DNA of 64,000 nucleotides from Myroides sp. NP-2. GTDB lineage: Bacteria > Bacteroidota > Bacteroidia > Flavobacteriales > Flavobacteriaceae. Below, one piece after another: positions 44,797 through 52,452 of the stretch. Location of the stretch: NCBI RefSeq assembly GCF_014145665.1, contig NZ_JACHTD010000005.1, positions 1 through 64,000 of the forward strand, written 5' to 3'. The notes beneath the pieces were generated by a model. It was not told where the DNA came from. It saw nothing but the letters and a program-made list of their open reading frames with translations, and did no database searches. The first letter of the stretch is position 1; the number at the start of each line of letters is the position of its first letter. A program made the position numbers and the translations under genes.

Positions 44797-45966
44797 TCAA
44801 AGTTCATAATTCAAAAAACTTAAATAATCTTCTGTTTCATGGTTACACATAAGAGCTATCCCCACCCCTATAAGGCCTTGTGAAAAACTTAATTGTACGT
44901 AGTTATCCTTAAAATAATATGAATTAAATCCCAACCATGTTTTTTCGCTATGATAAAATTTTAAAGTTTCTTCAAACCAGTAGTTACGCGCAATTAAAAA
45001 CTTTGGTAGTTTAACCTCATTATAAATAAGAGAGAAAAAGGAATACAGACCAGAGGTACCATATAAAAGACTTGCATCAACAATTTTATTCCTATTTTTA
45101 ATGTTATACCTCAGTAAATTTTCCAAAACCTGCATCCCATGTGTTTTAAAACCATTATCATTGAAAATATTTCCTGCTTTAATTAAAACATATGCTATTC
45201 CTGCATCCCCATAATTTAAATTATTATATCCTAAGTCTCCCTCTTCATGAGCATTAATAGGAAATAAGTTTATCGATTTATTATTTCTTTGTGACATTAG
45301 AAATAATAAACTCCTATCTATGATCTTTTTACATTGTTTTCTATTAATTCCAATTAAGTATAAATTGATTAAAAATGAAATAACTCCTGTTACACCATGC
45401 ACCAATCCCAATTCTACAGTTGGTCTTTCAGCATCTCTGAAACAAAACTCCCAATAGGTAAATTTTCCTTTATAAATTGCCTGATTCCTAATTTCATTTA
45501 AAATCATAAATAAAATTGAGTTACGTCTTTTACTAAATTTTCTATTTATAAAATAATTCCCTGCTTTTAATAAGCCTACTACATTATCCAGATTGTTTTC
45601 TTTTATTTTATCTCTAACAAAGCACATAATGTAATCATCTAAAATGGATAAATTATTTTCTAAATCATGATTATTAATAATACCTTTTTTATTTAGAAAT
45701 ATTAAGTATAGCCCAAATTCAATTATTTCAATATGTGAAGCATAACTAATATAGTTTCCCTCTATTTGTACGATAGCTTTTTCTAAATAAAGTATAATCC
45801 TATCAAAAGAGTTTGAATCCTTAGCATACTTATAGTGATAATAATAAAACAGTGACAATCCTAATAATCCCAGAGAGACACCTATATATTTAATATCTAA
45901 AACATGATCTAAAATCTCTCGTTCTATTTCACTTACTATACGGTCAACTATATCCTTTTGCAACAT
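44797..45966 (-). CDS. lanC: LanC-like lanthionine cyclase lacking zinc ligands
   Basis: A 389-residue protein with the LanC alpha/alpha-barrel repeats: IGVSLGLLGLSLF (28-40), LGLVHGVTGVISFL (187-200), NYGDAGIAYVL (251-261), LLYGTSGLYSFF (300-311) and FSQGLIGVGIAL (361-372). His190 corresponds to the active-site His212 of NisC. The three NisC zinc ligands Cys284, Cys330 and His331 align with Asn251, Leu301 and Tyr302, so the metal site is absent. The start at 45966 is chosen because a longer frame to 46104 would read through lanA and the hairpin in the wrong frame with an Arg/His/Gln-rich, non-LanC sequence. Expected role: thioether ring formation, or peptide binding without catalysis. Confidence 0.85.
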   Translation of the reverse strand: MLQKDIVDRIVSEIEREILDHVLDIKYIGVSLGLLGLSLFYYYHYKYAKDSNSFDRIILYLEKAIVQIEGNYISYASHIEIIEFGLYLIFLNKKGIINNHDLENNLSILDDYIMCFVRDKIKENNLDNVVGLLKAGNYFINRKFSKRRNSILFMILNEIRNQAIYKGKFTYWEFCFRDAERPTVELGLVHGVTGVISFLINLYLIGINRKQCKKIIDRSLLFLMSQRNNKSINLFPINAHEEGDLGYNNLNYGDAGIAYVLIKAGNIFNDNGFKTHGMQVLENLLRYNIKNRNKIVDASLLYGTSGLYSFFSLIYNEVKLPKFLIARNYWFEETLKFYHSEKTWLGFNSYYFKDNYVQLSFSQGLIGVGIALMCNHETEDYLSFLNYEL

Positions 45967-45976
45967 ACTAATACAT

Positions 45977-46018
45977 GGAGTGGTTAACACATTGTGTTGG
46001 TTAACCACTCCTTTTTTT
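45977..46018. promoter_or_regulatory. 12-bp-stem hairpin between lanA and lanC
   Basis: GGAGTGGTTAAC (45977-45988) pairs perfectly with GTTAACCACTCC (46000-46011). On the minus-strand transcript it follows the lanA stop by 13 bases and ends 10 bases before the lanC ATG. There is no U-tract after it in that direction (the T7 run is on the plus-strand side), so it is better seen as an mRNA stabiliser or attenuator setting precursor excess over the enzymes. Confidence 0.55.
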
Positions 46019-46024
46019 AAAAAA

Positions 46025-46192
46025 TTAATTTCCTGGTTTCTGTGTTTTGTTACACGAATTCGTAGCCGTGTCCTTACACGATGCAAATGCTGCTGCTCTA
46101 CCACCTTTTATACCACTCATCTGCTCTTCCTGCAACTTGCTAATCATTTCTTTCTTAATTAGAAGTACCTTTGTTAACTTAATTGTTTTCAT
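46025..46192 (-). CDS. lanA: Class I lanthipeptide precursor with GG leader
   Basis: A 55-residue peptide starting MKTIKLTKVLLIKKEMISKL, with a leader ending in LQEEQMSGIKGG (residues 20-31). The double glycine at 30-31 suits the C39 exporter of the same operon. The 24-residue core (32-55) starts RAAAFASCKD and holds Cys39 and Cys47 with Ser38, Thr42, Thr44, Ser46 and Thr50 as dehydration candidates, so at most two thioether rings plus extra Dha/Dhb. The C-terminus is KTQKPGN. It is the first gene of the operon, 60 bases before lanC. The layout matches Bacteroidota lanthipeptide precursors with GG leaders, as known from pinensin-type systems; the exact core is not one I recognise. Confidence 0.88.
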   Translation of the reverse strand: MKTIKLTKVLLIKKEMISKLQEEQMSGIKGGRAAAFASCKDTATNSCNKTQKPGN

Positions 46193-46253
46193 ATCTTGTA
46201 TTTTTTAAATTATTAAGTTATCTTTTAAAGTCATAAAACTTTTTATTGGACTC

Positions 46254-46265
46254 TACTTGCAAGTA
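46254..46265. promoter_or_regulatory. 12-bp palindrome upstream of lanA
   Basis: TACTTGCAAGTA, perfectly palindromic, lies 61 bases before the lanA start and 5 bases past the receptor stop. No TAnnTTTG box is seen in the 78-base gap and there is no terminator, so lanA might also be read through from the receptor genes. Operator function is inference. Confidence 0.3.
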
Positions 46266-46270
46266 TTTTT

Positions 46271-48682
46271 CTAGATTCTATTTTGTTCTGCTTCATTTCC
46301 AAAATCTCGTTTGGTTGTTTTGAGTAAACTATTCCCAAATTTGTAGTTTAGAGAAAATCGAAAACTTCTTGAATCTTCATAGTTTCTATTTGTTGTTTTC
46401 ACTTGATTAAAATATCCTGTTGCCAACACTCGTTCACCGCTAAAAATATCATTGCCTTGAATACTGATTGTCATATTTTTATCCAATAACAAAAATTTGA
46501 TTCCCACACTTAAACTTGAACTAGAAGAGATGGAATACAAATCAGAAATTCCCGGAAAAGAAAACCAATAGTTCAAACTAAAAAGGATTGTATTTGACTT
46601 ATTTAATACAAAATTATTCACAGTAGAAAAAGTTGTATTAAACCCTGTTTTGCTTTCCTCCGCATTGTCAACCAATGACTTTGCCTTACTATAATTGCTG
46701 TCTAAAGTCAAAATACTATTCCACCAATTCCATTTATTAAAAGAATAAGACTCCGAAATTCCAACAGAAAACAGATCATAATAATTCATTGGCCGATAGT
46801 GTTCACTTGTTGAAGCAACATCAATAATCTTTAGTTGTCCAAAACCATTCGTTGTCTTTGTTACATAAAATGTATGAATCCAACTTTGATTTTGAGAATA
46901 AGACAGTTCTATATTATCTGAATAGGAAGGATTTAAAAAAGGATTTCCTTCGCCATAGGAATAAGGATTACTGAAAATTTTAAAAGGATTCAGCTCTTCG
47001 TAATTTGGGCGATTAATCCGCTTACTATAATTTAATGATAGTGCACCACTTTCTTTAAGTTTATAAATAAGATACACCGTTGGAAAGAATCTCACATATT
47101 GATCTCTATTCAGATGATTGGATTCCCTTGATTTTCCAATAGTTTGTGTTACTTCCATTCTCAAACCTGCTTGTAGTTGCCATTGATCATTTAATTTTGT
47201 ATTTCCAGAGAAATAAAGAGCCTGATTATTTTCTATAAGGGAAAAAAAATTCGTTTCCAAAGAATCATAAATGAGTGTCTCTTTATTCTCATTACTCAAT
47301 TTAATTTGATTATCTGTCGCAGTTTGATATATTTTACCACCAAAACTTAAATGGGTCCAAGAAAAAGGTAGTTCAATGTCAAATTTTAAACTATAATTTT
47401 TAATACCTATAGTATTCGTATTAAAACCTGAGAATTTAGTTCCACATGTGAACGGCATGGTCTCCTTACCTTTGTATACTCTTAATTCATTGCTTTCATA
47501 ATTGAAATAGTCTAAATCAATAGACATTTTAGTTCCGCTTGCATCGAACTGATATAGGTTATGCCAATTCAAAGAATTAATACTTGGTTTACTCTTCCAA
47601 TCAGAATCTGACTGAATTTGTCCTTGTACAATATCGCTATCCATGTATTCTATGTTAGTCAATGATCTTTGATTAATCCTTATATTATCAATGACCCCCA
47701 TGTATTGAATTCCACTAGACCATCGTGTATTAATAGCATAATCAATTGCCATACGGATATTGAGGTATTCATTATCAATGTCTCTAGGAGCTTTCTTATT
47801 CCACATTTCAGTCGGATATGAAAAAGAACTCATATCTAACATCCGTTTTCGAAGTTTACCACTATTTACAGACGATTGTAATGACCATTTATTTTTATTA
47901 TAATTGAATCCTCCTAAAATAGATATACTTGTATGTGTATTCTGTAGGTAAGAGGATCCCATCAGTGCATTCCAACTATCTCTTTTAGTCTTTTTTAACT
48001 GAATATTTATCAATCCACTATTACCTTGAGAAGCGTATTTAGCTGGCGGCGTTCCTATCACTTCAATACTCTTAATATTATCTGCAGGTATAGTTCGTAA
48101 ATAATTAATCAAATCATCTTCTGAAAGTTCAATCATTTTGTCATCTATCATAATAGCCATAGCGCTTTTTCCAATCATTGTCACCTTGTCGTTCTGAATT
48201 CGCACACTCGGCGTTATTCTCAAAGCATCTAAAGCATCACCCCCACTTGCTGAAACTGAATTTTCAACGTTAAACACCAAGCGATCCACCTTGCGTTCTA
48301 TCAGCTTCTTCTTGGCTTGAATCAAAATACTATCCAACAGAACCGTTTGATCTATTGTAATCTTTCCCATATCTACATCCTGAGTAAGTTGAATATCACG
48401 ACTGTACTTTTGTACACCAAATTCAGCTAAGCCTAAAACATAAGAACCCTTAGCGGCTTCTAAAGTAAAATATCCCAGACTATCTGTATACGTATGAGGC
48501 ATTGTAGATTGCCAATCATTGTGGAGATAAACATCCATAAATTCAACGGGTTGACTTTGGGCATTAACCACTTGTCCCTGCACTCGAAACGACTGTCCAT
48601 AACTCCCATGACAACAAAACACCAAGCACAGAAGAAGATAAGAAGATATGTTATACATAATAGAAATATTTTTGTTCTTCAT
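46271..48682 (-). CDS. TonB-dependent-type outer-membrane beta-barrel receptor (copy A)
   Basis: An 803-residue outer-membrane protein. Signal peptide (YLLLCLVFCCHGSYGQ), a carboxypeptidase-regulatory-like domain (about 31-115, VQGQVVNAQSQPVEFMDVYL, DSLGYFTLEAAKGSYVL), a plug-like segment (about 125-235, GGDALDALRITPSVRIQND, then IKSIEVIGTPPAKYASQGNSGLINIQL) and a barrel of the outer-membrane beta-barrel 3 type with NYSKRINRPNYEELNPF and a C-terminal FSLNYKFGN strand. It probably imports or senses a ligand with TonB. It lies directly before lanA on the same strand, so a link with the lanthipeptide (uptake, sensing or immunity) is possible but unproven. Its first 164 residues are almost identical to copy B. 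Confidence 0.85.
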   Translation of the reverse strand: MKNKNISIMYNISSYLLLCLVFCCHGSYGQSFRVQGQVVNAQSQPVEFMDVYLHNDWQSTMPHTYTDSLGYFTLEAAKGSYVLGLAEFGVQKYSRDIQLTQDVDMGKITIDQTVLLDSILIQAKKKLIERKVDRLVFNVENSVSASGGDALDALRITPSVRIQNDKVTMIGKSAMAIMIDDKMIELSEDDLINYLRTIPADNIKSIEVIGTPPAKYASQGNSGLINIQLKKTKRDSWNALMGSSYLQNTHTSISILGGFNYNKNKWSLQSSVNSGKLRKRMLDMSSFSYPTEMWNKKAPRDIDNEYLNIRMAIDYAINTRWSSGIQYMGVIDNIRINQRSLTNIEYMDSDIVQGQIQSDSDWKSKPSINSLNWHNLYQFDASGTKMSIDLDYFNYESNELRVYKGKETMPFTCGTKFSGFNTNTIGIKNYSLKFDIELPFSWTHLSFGGKIYQTATDNQIKLSNENKETLIYDSLETNFFSLIENNQALYFSGNTKLNDQWQLQAGLRMEVTQTIGKSRESNHLNRDQYVRFFPTVYLIYKLKESGALSLNYSKRINRPNYEELNPFKIFSNPYSYGEGNPFLNPSYSDNIELSYSQNQSWIHTFYVTKTTNGFGQLKIIDVASTSEHYRPMNYYDLFSVGISESYSFNKWNWWNSILTLDSNYSKAKSLVDNAEESKTGFNTTFSTVNNFVLNKSNTILFSLNYWFSFPGISDLYSISSSSSLSVGIKFLLLDKNMTISIQGNDIFSGERVLATGYFNQVKTTNRNYEDSRSFRFSLNYKFGNSLLKTTKRDFGNEAEQNRI

Positions 48683-48822
48683 AGATAATAATCAAACAAC
48701 AATTAACTGATTACCAATCACTTAATTAATACATCTAAAATACATAAGAGGTTTTATTCAGTCGCTACCCTCACGGGTAGTTTTTTGAAAGAGACGAAAA
48801 AATTACACCTAGGGTTAGTTTT
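48189..48822. repeat. Direct repeat, copy A (promoter plus receptor N-terminus)
   Basis: 634 bases nearly identical to 50888-51520, with about a dozen scattered differences through the coding part. The repeat covers the upstream region, the 16-bp dyad, the start codon and the first 164 codons of the receptor, then stops sharply at the codons after VRIQND. The spacing between copies is about 2.7 kb. Confidence 0.9.
48765..48780. promoter_or_regulatory. 16-bp dyad upstream of receptor A
   Basis: CTACCC-TCAC-GGGTAG, perfect 6-bp arms, 83 bases before the receptor start. A -7-like TATTTTAG on the minus strand (48742-48735) places the dyad centre about 34 bases upstream of it, where an activator would sit. 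The identical site lies before receptor B. A LuxR-type regulator is encoded next to copy B and is the natural candidate binder (inference). Confidence 0.4.
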
Positions 48823-48969
48823 GAACTTGTTTTAGTATCATTTAGCGCAAAAGTATTTGCGCTAGAATATGAAAATGTGTACACTTTAAGTCCAACAGCT
48901 TCTTTACTAATTGGTTTAGTTTCATCATTATAGAAAAAAAATAGTTAGATCCTCTTTCAACATTTGCAC

Positions 48970-51381
48970 TTAATTCGCTCTACTCCTTTCCTCTTCATTA
49001 CTTATTTGTTGTTGGTTTAACTTTATATTTTTGTTCCCAAACGAATAAGACACTGAGAATCGGACATACTGTGTGTCATAATATTGTTTGAAAGTTTGAA
49101 ATACATTTTGAGTAGTATTCGAAAGTAACATGCGATCTGTACCCAAAATATTATTGGCATTTACTACACACTGTAGTTTTTTATCGAATAGCAAAAGCTT
49201 AATCCCTGCTGATACATTAGCATTAGCACTCATTCGATTTCCCGCATATTTGGAGGCAAAATCTTGTTCATAACTAATTTCAGCGGTTAGTGTTTTGGCA
49301 GCATTGAGGGTCAAACTACTCGTACTCATAAAATAAGCACCCCAACCGCTATACTTCGGTTTTAGGTATATGGTATGTATATTTGTTTCCGTGTAAAAAG
49401 TATTGAACTCCAATGTAGTGGTCCACCAGGGGAATACATCTATACTGGTATAAAGGTTTAGGTTGGCAATATGAGCGGAATAGTAATTTAGGCGAACGAA
49501 TTTCTGAAAATTGTGCTCCTCATTGTGAATGGTTAATTGACCAAATCCATTGGTTGTATGGGTATAAGACAAAGTCGTAGAGAGTTTTTTGTTATAAGAA
49601 TGAGACAATTCGACATTCGTATTGAACGCTGGCTGTAAAAAAGGATTTCCTTCTTCATAAGACGTCGTATTGAGATACCATCGAGCGGGATTCAAATTTC
49701 CATAAGGAGGACGTGTTATTCGCTTGCTATATTTCAACGTAACATCATGATTACTGCTTAGTTGATAGAAAACATACACGGTGGGGAATAATTTGCTATA
49801 TTTATTCCTATGGGTCTGATTCATACTAAACGAATCGCCTTTATTTTGAGTCGCCTCAGCGCGTAACCCTACCTTTACTTGCCATTTTTCTCCCCATGAT
49901 TTAGTACCCGAAAAATAGAGTGCTTGTGTATTTTCTCGATACATAAATTGATCTTCTTGCTGATTGAGAGGCTGTAGATCCTCAGCCAGGCTAATAGCAA
50001 GAGTGCTATTCGTTTTAGTCAAACTCAGTTTTGCGCCAAATTCTAAGGTTGCCCAAGTATAGGGAAGTTCAAAATCAAGTTGCGTCGCCCAATTTTCAAT
50101 CCGTTGTGTACTGTTATTGTTTAACAAAGTTGTACTAACTAACTCATCATCCCCCTTTCGTTTTTCAGCTGTTTGTTTGCTCTCTTTATCAAAAGAATAC
50201 ACGAAATAATCGGCATCTAAGGTATACTTTTTACCCAACGTATCTATTTGAGTAACCAAAGATGCCGAAAAAGCATGATTGTTATTCTTATTTGATGTTT
50301 GACTAACGGAGGGCAATCTGTTTAGTAAACTCCCATTTTCTTGTTGGTAAATCAACGTATTTCCCTCTTCATCGACTTCTGGTGTTGCGCTATTCCCCAT
50401 ATATTGCACACTTATTTTTCGCTTATCACTGATGGCATATCCCATATTAACTATACTTGACAAACCATTGTAGTGTACTCGATTATAAACTGTATTCTTC
50501 CAATAAGCCGTTGGATAGTAATACTGTATGTCATTGGTGTAAATTGTCTTATTTTGTAGCTTGGAAACATCGACTAAAAAGCTCCATTTTCCTTTTTGAT
50601 AGTTGAAATTATTTCCAAAAGAAAACAAAGGATAGGTTCCTTGGGTATACGACGTTCTACTTGTGTTACTCCAGCTGTCCAACGTTGATTTTTTCAACTT
50701 TATATTAATCAATCCTCCTTCCCCTTCTGCACTATATTTGGCAGGAGGAACTGTTAGTACTTCAATACTTTTAATATTATCACTAGCAATTCCTTTTAAA
50801 AATTGGATTAACTCCTCGCCAGAAAGAGCAATAGTCTTGTCATCCACCAATATCGTTACATTTGATTTACCAGCTAAAGCTATATTATCGTTCTGAATTC
50901 GCACACTCGGCGTTATTCTCAAAGCATCTAAAGCATCCCCACCACTTGCTGAAACCGAATTTTCAACGTTAAACACCAAGTGATCCACCTTGCGTTCTAT
51001 CAGCTTTTTCTTGGCTTGAATCAAAATACTATCCAACAGAACCGTTTGATCTATTGTAATCTTTCCCATATCTACATCCTGAGTAAGTTGAATATCACGA
51101 CTGTACTTTTGTACACCAAATTCAGCTAAGCCTAAAACATAAGAACCCTTAGCTGCTTCTAAAGTAAAATATCCCAGACTATCTGTATACGTATGAGGCA
51201 TTGTAGATTGCCAATCATTGTGGAGATAAACATCCATAAATTCAACAGGTTGACTTTGGGCATTAACCACTTGTCCCTGCACTCGAAACGACTGTCCATA
51301 ACTCCCGTGACAACAAAACACCAAGCACAGAAGAAGATAAGAAGATATGTTATACATAATAGAAATATTTTTGTTCTTCAC
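48970..51381 (-). CDS. TonB-dependent-type outer-membrane beta-barrel receptor (copy B)
   Basis: An 803-residue paralogue of copy A, same length. Residues 1-164 (signal peptide, regulatory-like domain, start of the plug) differ from copy A at one position (His for Arg near 133); from there on the two diverge strongly while keeping the same architecture: IKSIEVLTVPPAKYSAEGEGGLINIKL plug end, YSKRITRPPYGNLNPARWY in the barrel and a VRFSVSYSFGN final strand. The start codon is GTG here where copy A has ATG, because of a single change; an internal ATG at codon 9 would still leave a signal peptide. The 287-base gap to copy A holds a 9-bp hairpin (TAGCGCAAA 48843-48851/TTTGCGCTA 48856-48864). Confidence 0.85.
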   Translation of the reverse strand: MKNKNISIMYNISSYLLLCLVFCCHGSYGQSFRVQGQVVNAQSQPVEFMDVYLHNDWQSTMPHTYTDSLGYFTLEAAKGSYVLGLAEFGVQKYSRDIQLTQDVDMGKITIDQTVLLDSILIQAKKKLIERKVDHLVFNVENSVSASGGDALDALRITPSVRIQNDNIALAGKSNVTILVDDKTIALSGEELIQFLKGIASDNIKSIEVLTVPPAKYSAEGEGGLINIKLKKSTLDSWSNTSRTSYTQGTYPLFSFGNNFNYQKGKWSFLVDVSKLQNKTIYTNDIQYYYPTAYWKNTVYNRVHYNGLSSIVNMGYAISDKRKISVQYMGNSATPEVDEEGNTLIYQQENGSLLNRLPSVSQTSNKNNNHAFSASLVTQIDTLGKKYTLDADYFVYSFDKESKQTAEKRKGDDELVSTTLLNNNSTQRIENWATQLDFELPYTWATLEFGAKLSLTKTNSTLAISLAEDLQPLNQQEDQFMYRENTQALYFSGTKSWGEKWQVKVGLRAEATQNKGDSFSMNQTHRNKYSKLFPTVYVFYQLSSNHDVTLKYSKRITRPPYGNLNPARWYLNTTSYEEGNPFLQPAFNTNVELSHSYNKKLSTTLSYTHTTNGFGQLTIHNEEHNFQKFVRLNYYSAHIANLNLYTSIDVFPWWTTTLEFNTFYTETNIHTIYLKPKYSGWGAYFMSTSSLTLNAAKTLTAEISYEQDFASKYAGNRMSANANVSAGIKLLLFDKKLQCVVNANNILGTDRMLLSNTTQNVFQTFKQYYDTQYVRFSVSYSFGNKNIKLNQQQISNEEERSRAN

Positions 51382-51520
51382 AGATAATAATCAAACAACA
51401 ATTAGCTGATTACCAATCATTTAATTAACACATCTAAAATACATAAGAGGTTTTATTCAGTCGCTACCCTCACGGGTAGTTTTTTGAAAGAGACAAAAAA
51501 ATACGCATAGGGTTAGTTTT
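50888..51520. repeat. Direct repeat, copy B
   Basis: Partner of 48189-48822: promoter region, dyad, start and 164 codons of receptor B. Most differences are silent; one changes ATG to GTG at the start and one changes Arg to His. The near identity beside divergent barrels points to recent duplication or gene conversion. Confidence 0.9.
51464..51479. promoter_or_regulatory. 16-bp dyad upstream of receptor B
   Basis: The same CTACCC-TCAC-GGGTAG site at the same distance (83 bases) from the receptor B start, and about 146 bases from the divergent LuxR-type regulator start at 51625. It could serve both directions. Confidence 0.4.
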
Positions 51521-51624
51521 CGCCTTTCAATATTCGAATAGTGATTACCCATTGCTTATAACAATGAAACAACCTGTTTATAGAATCCCACATTACTATT
51601 ATTTTTAAACCCAAAATCCTTTTT

Positions 51625-52356
51625 ATGAGCAATCAACATGACCACACAGAGAAGCGACAAGAAGGTCTAGACCTCCCTTCTATTGAGATTATACAAGCGT
51701 TAACTAGCATGACCTATAAAAGCATCTACATTTTAAATCACGAGAAAAGAAAATTTGAGTATATATCCGACAACCCTATTTTTTTAGCCGGGCATAGTGT
51801 TCAAGAAGTACACGCCATGGGGTTTGATTTTTACACACGATGTGTGCCTGAAAAAGAACAGGAGTTGTTAGGTCAAGTATGCAAAGTGGGTTTTGCCTTT
51901 TTTAATACACTGTCGGCTGAATACAAAAAAGACTATACGTTGTCGTGTGACTTTCACCTTATACATCAACACATTCCAAACCTATTGATCAGACAGGAAA
52001 TTACTCCTTTGCAGCTAAGCTCGACAGGAAGATTGTCTAAGTCCATTTGTATGGCCTCGCTTTCTACGGCACAAGAAGCAGGAAATATAGCCGTTTATAC
52101 GAAAACGCGTACACATTGTTGGAAGTTTAATGCACAACAACAGTGTTGGGAACTTGAGAAAAGCCCCTGCTTTACTCCTAAGGAGCTAAGTGTATTATAT
52201 GCTTCTATTCAAGGGTTTACGGTTCAAGAAATAGCTGATTTGCTCTATCTTGCTCCAGATACAATTAAATTTCACCGCAGAAAGATTATGGAGAAATGTC
52301 AAGTCAATACCCTAGCACAGGCTATTCGCTATGTGATTGTAAACAAACTGCTGTAG
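51625..52356 (+). CDS. LuxR-type regulator with PAS-like sensor
   Basis: A 243-residue transcription factor. The N-terminal half (YKSIYILNHEKRKFEYISDN, LAGHSVQEVHAMGFDFY) looks like a PAS fold. The C-terminal LuxR helix-turn-helix is clear: FTPKELSVLYASIQGFTVQEIADLLYLAPDTIKFHRRKIMEKCQVNTLAQAI (given as the blocks FTPKELSVLYASIQG and DTIKFHRRKIMEK at about 183-215). No receiver domain, so it is not a classic response regulator. It is divergent from receptor B and probably controls the receptor pair through the shared dyads; a wider role in the lanthipeptide operon is conceivable. Confidence 0.85.
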   Translation: MSNQHDHTEKRQEGLDLPSIEIIQALTSMTYKSIYILNHEKRKFEYISDNPIFLAGHSVQEVHAMGFDFYTRCVPEKEQELLGQVCKVGFAFFNTLSAEYKKDYTLSCDFHLIHQHIPNLLIRQEITPLQLSSTGRLSKSICMASLSTAQEAGNIAVYTKTRTHCWKFNAQQQCWELEKSPCFTPKELSVLYASIQGFTVQEIADLLYLAPDTIKFHRRKIMEKCQVNTLAQAIRYVIVNKLL

Positions 52357-52452
52357 TCCTCCTTCCTTCCACTATTAACAAAGGATTGCTTTGGGTCTTG
52401 CCACCTACAAAACACAAACGGCGTTCGCGTTTTGTACGACAGCAGACTGCGC

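Noticed and set aside
45977..46018. Plus-strand intrinsic terminator (hairpin followed by T7)
   Set aside because: No plus-strand gene lies upstream for several kilobases; the T run belongs to the lanA 3' region on the other strand.
45967..46104. 5' extension of the lanC frame (46 codons from 46104)
   Set aside because: The extension is Arg/His/Gln-rich, has no LanC similarity, and overlaps the well-supported lanA frame and the hairpin in another phase.
48841..48960. 28-codon frame on the minus strand between the two receptors, considered as a second precursor
   Set aside because: It has no GG leader motif and only one Cys; part of it is a hairpin.
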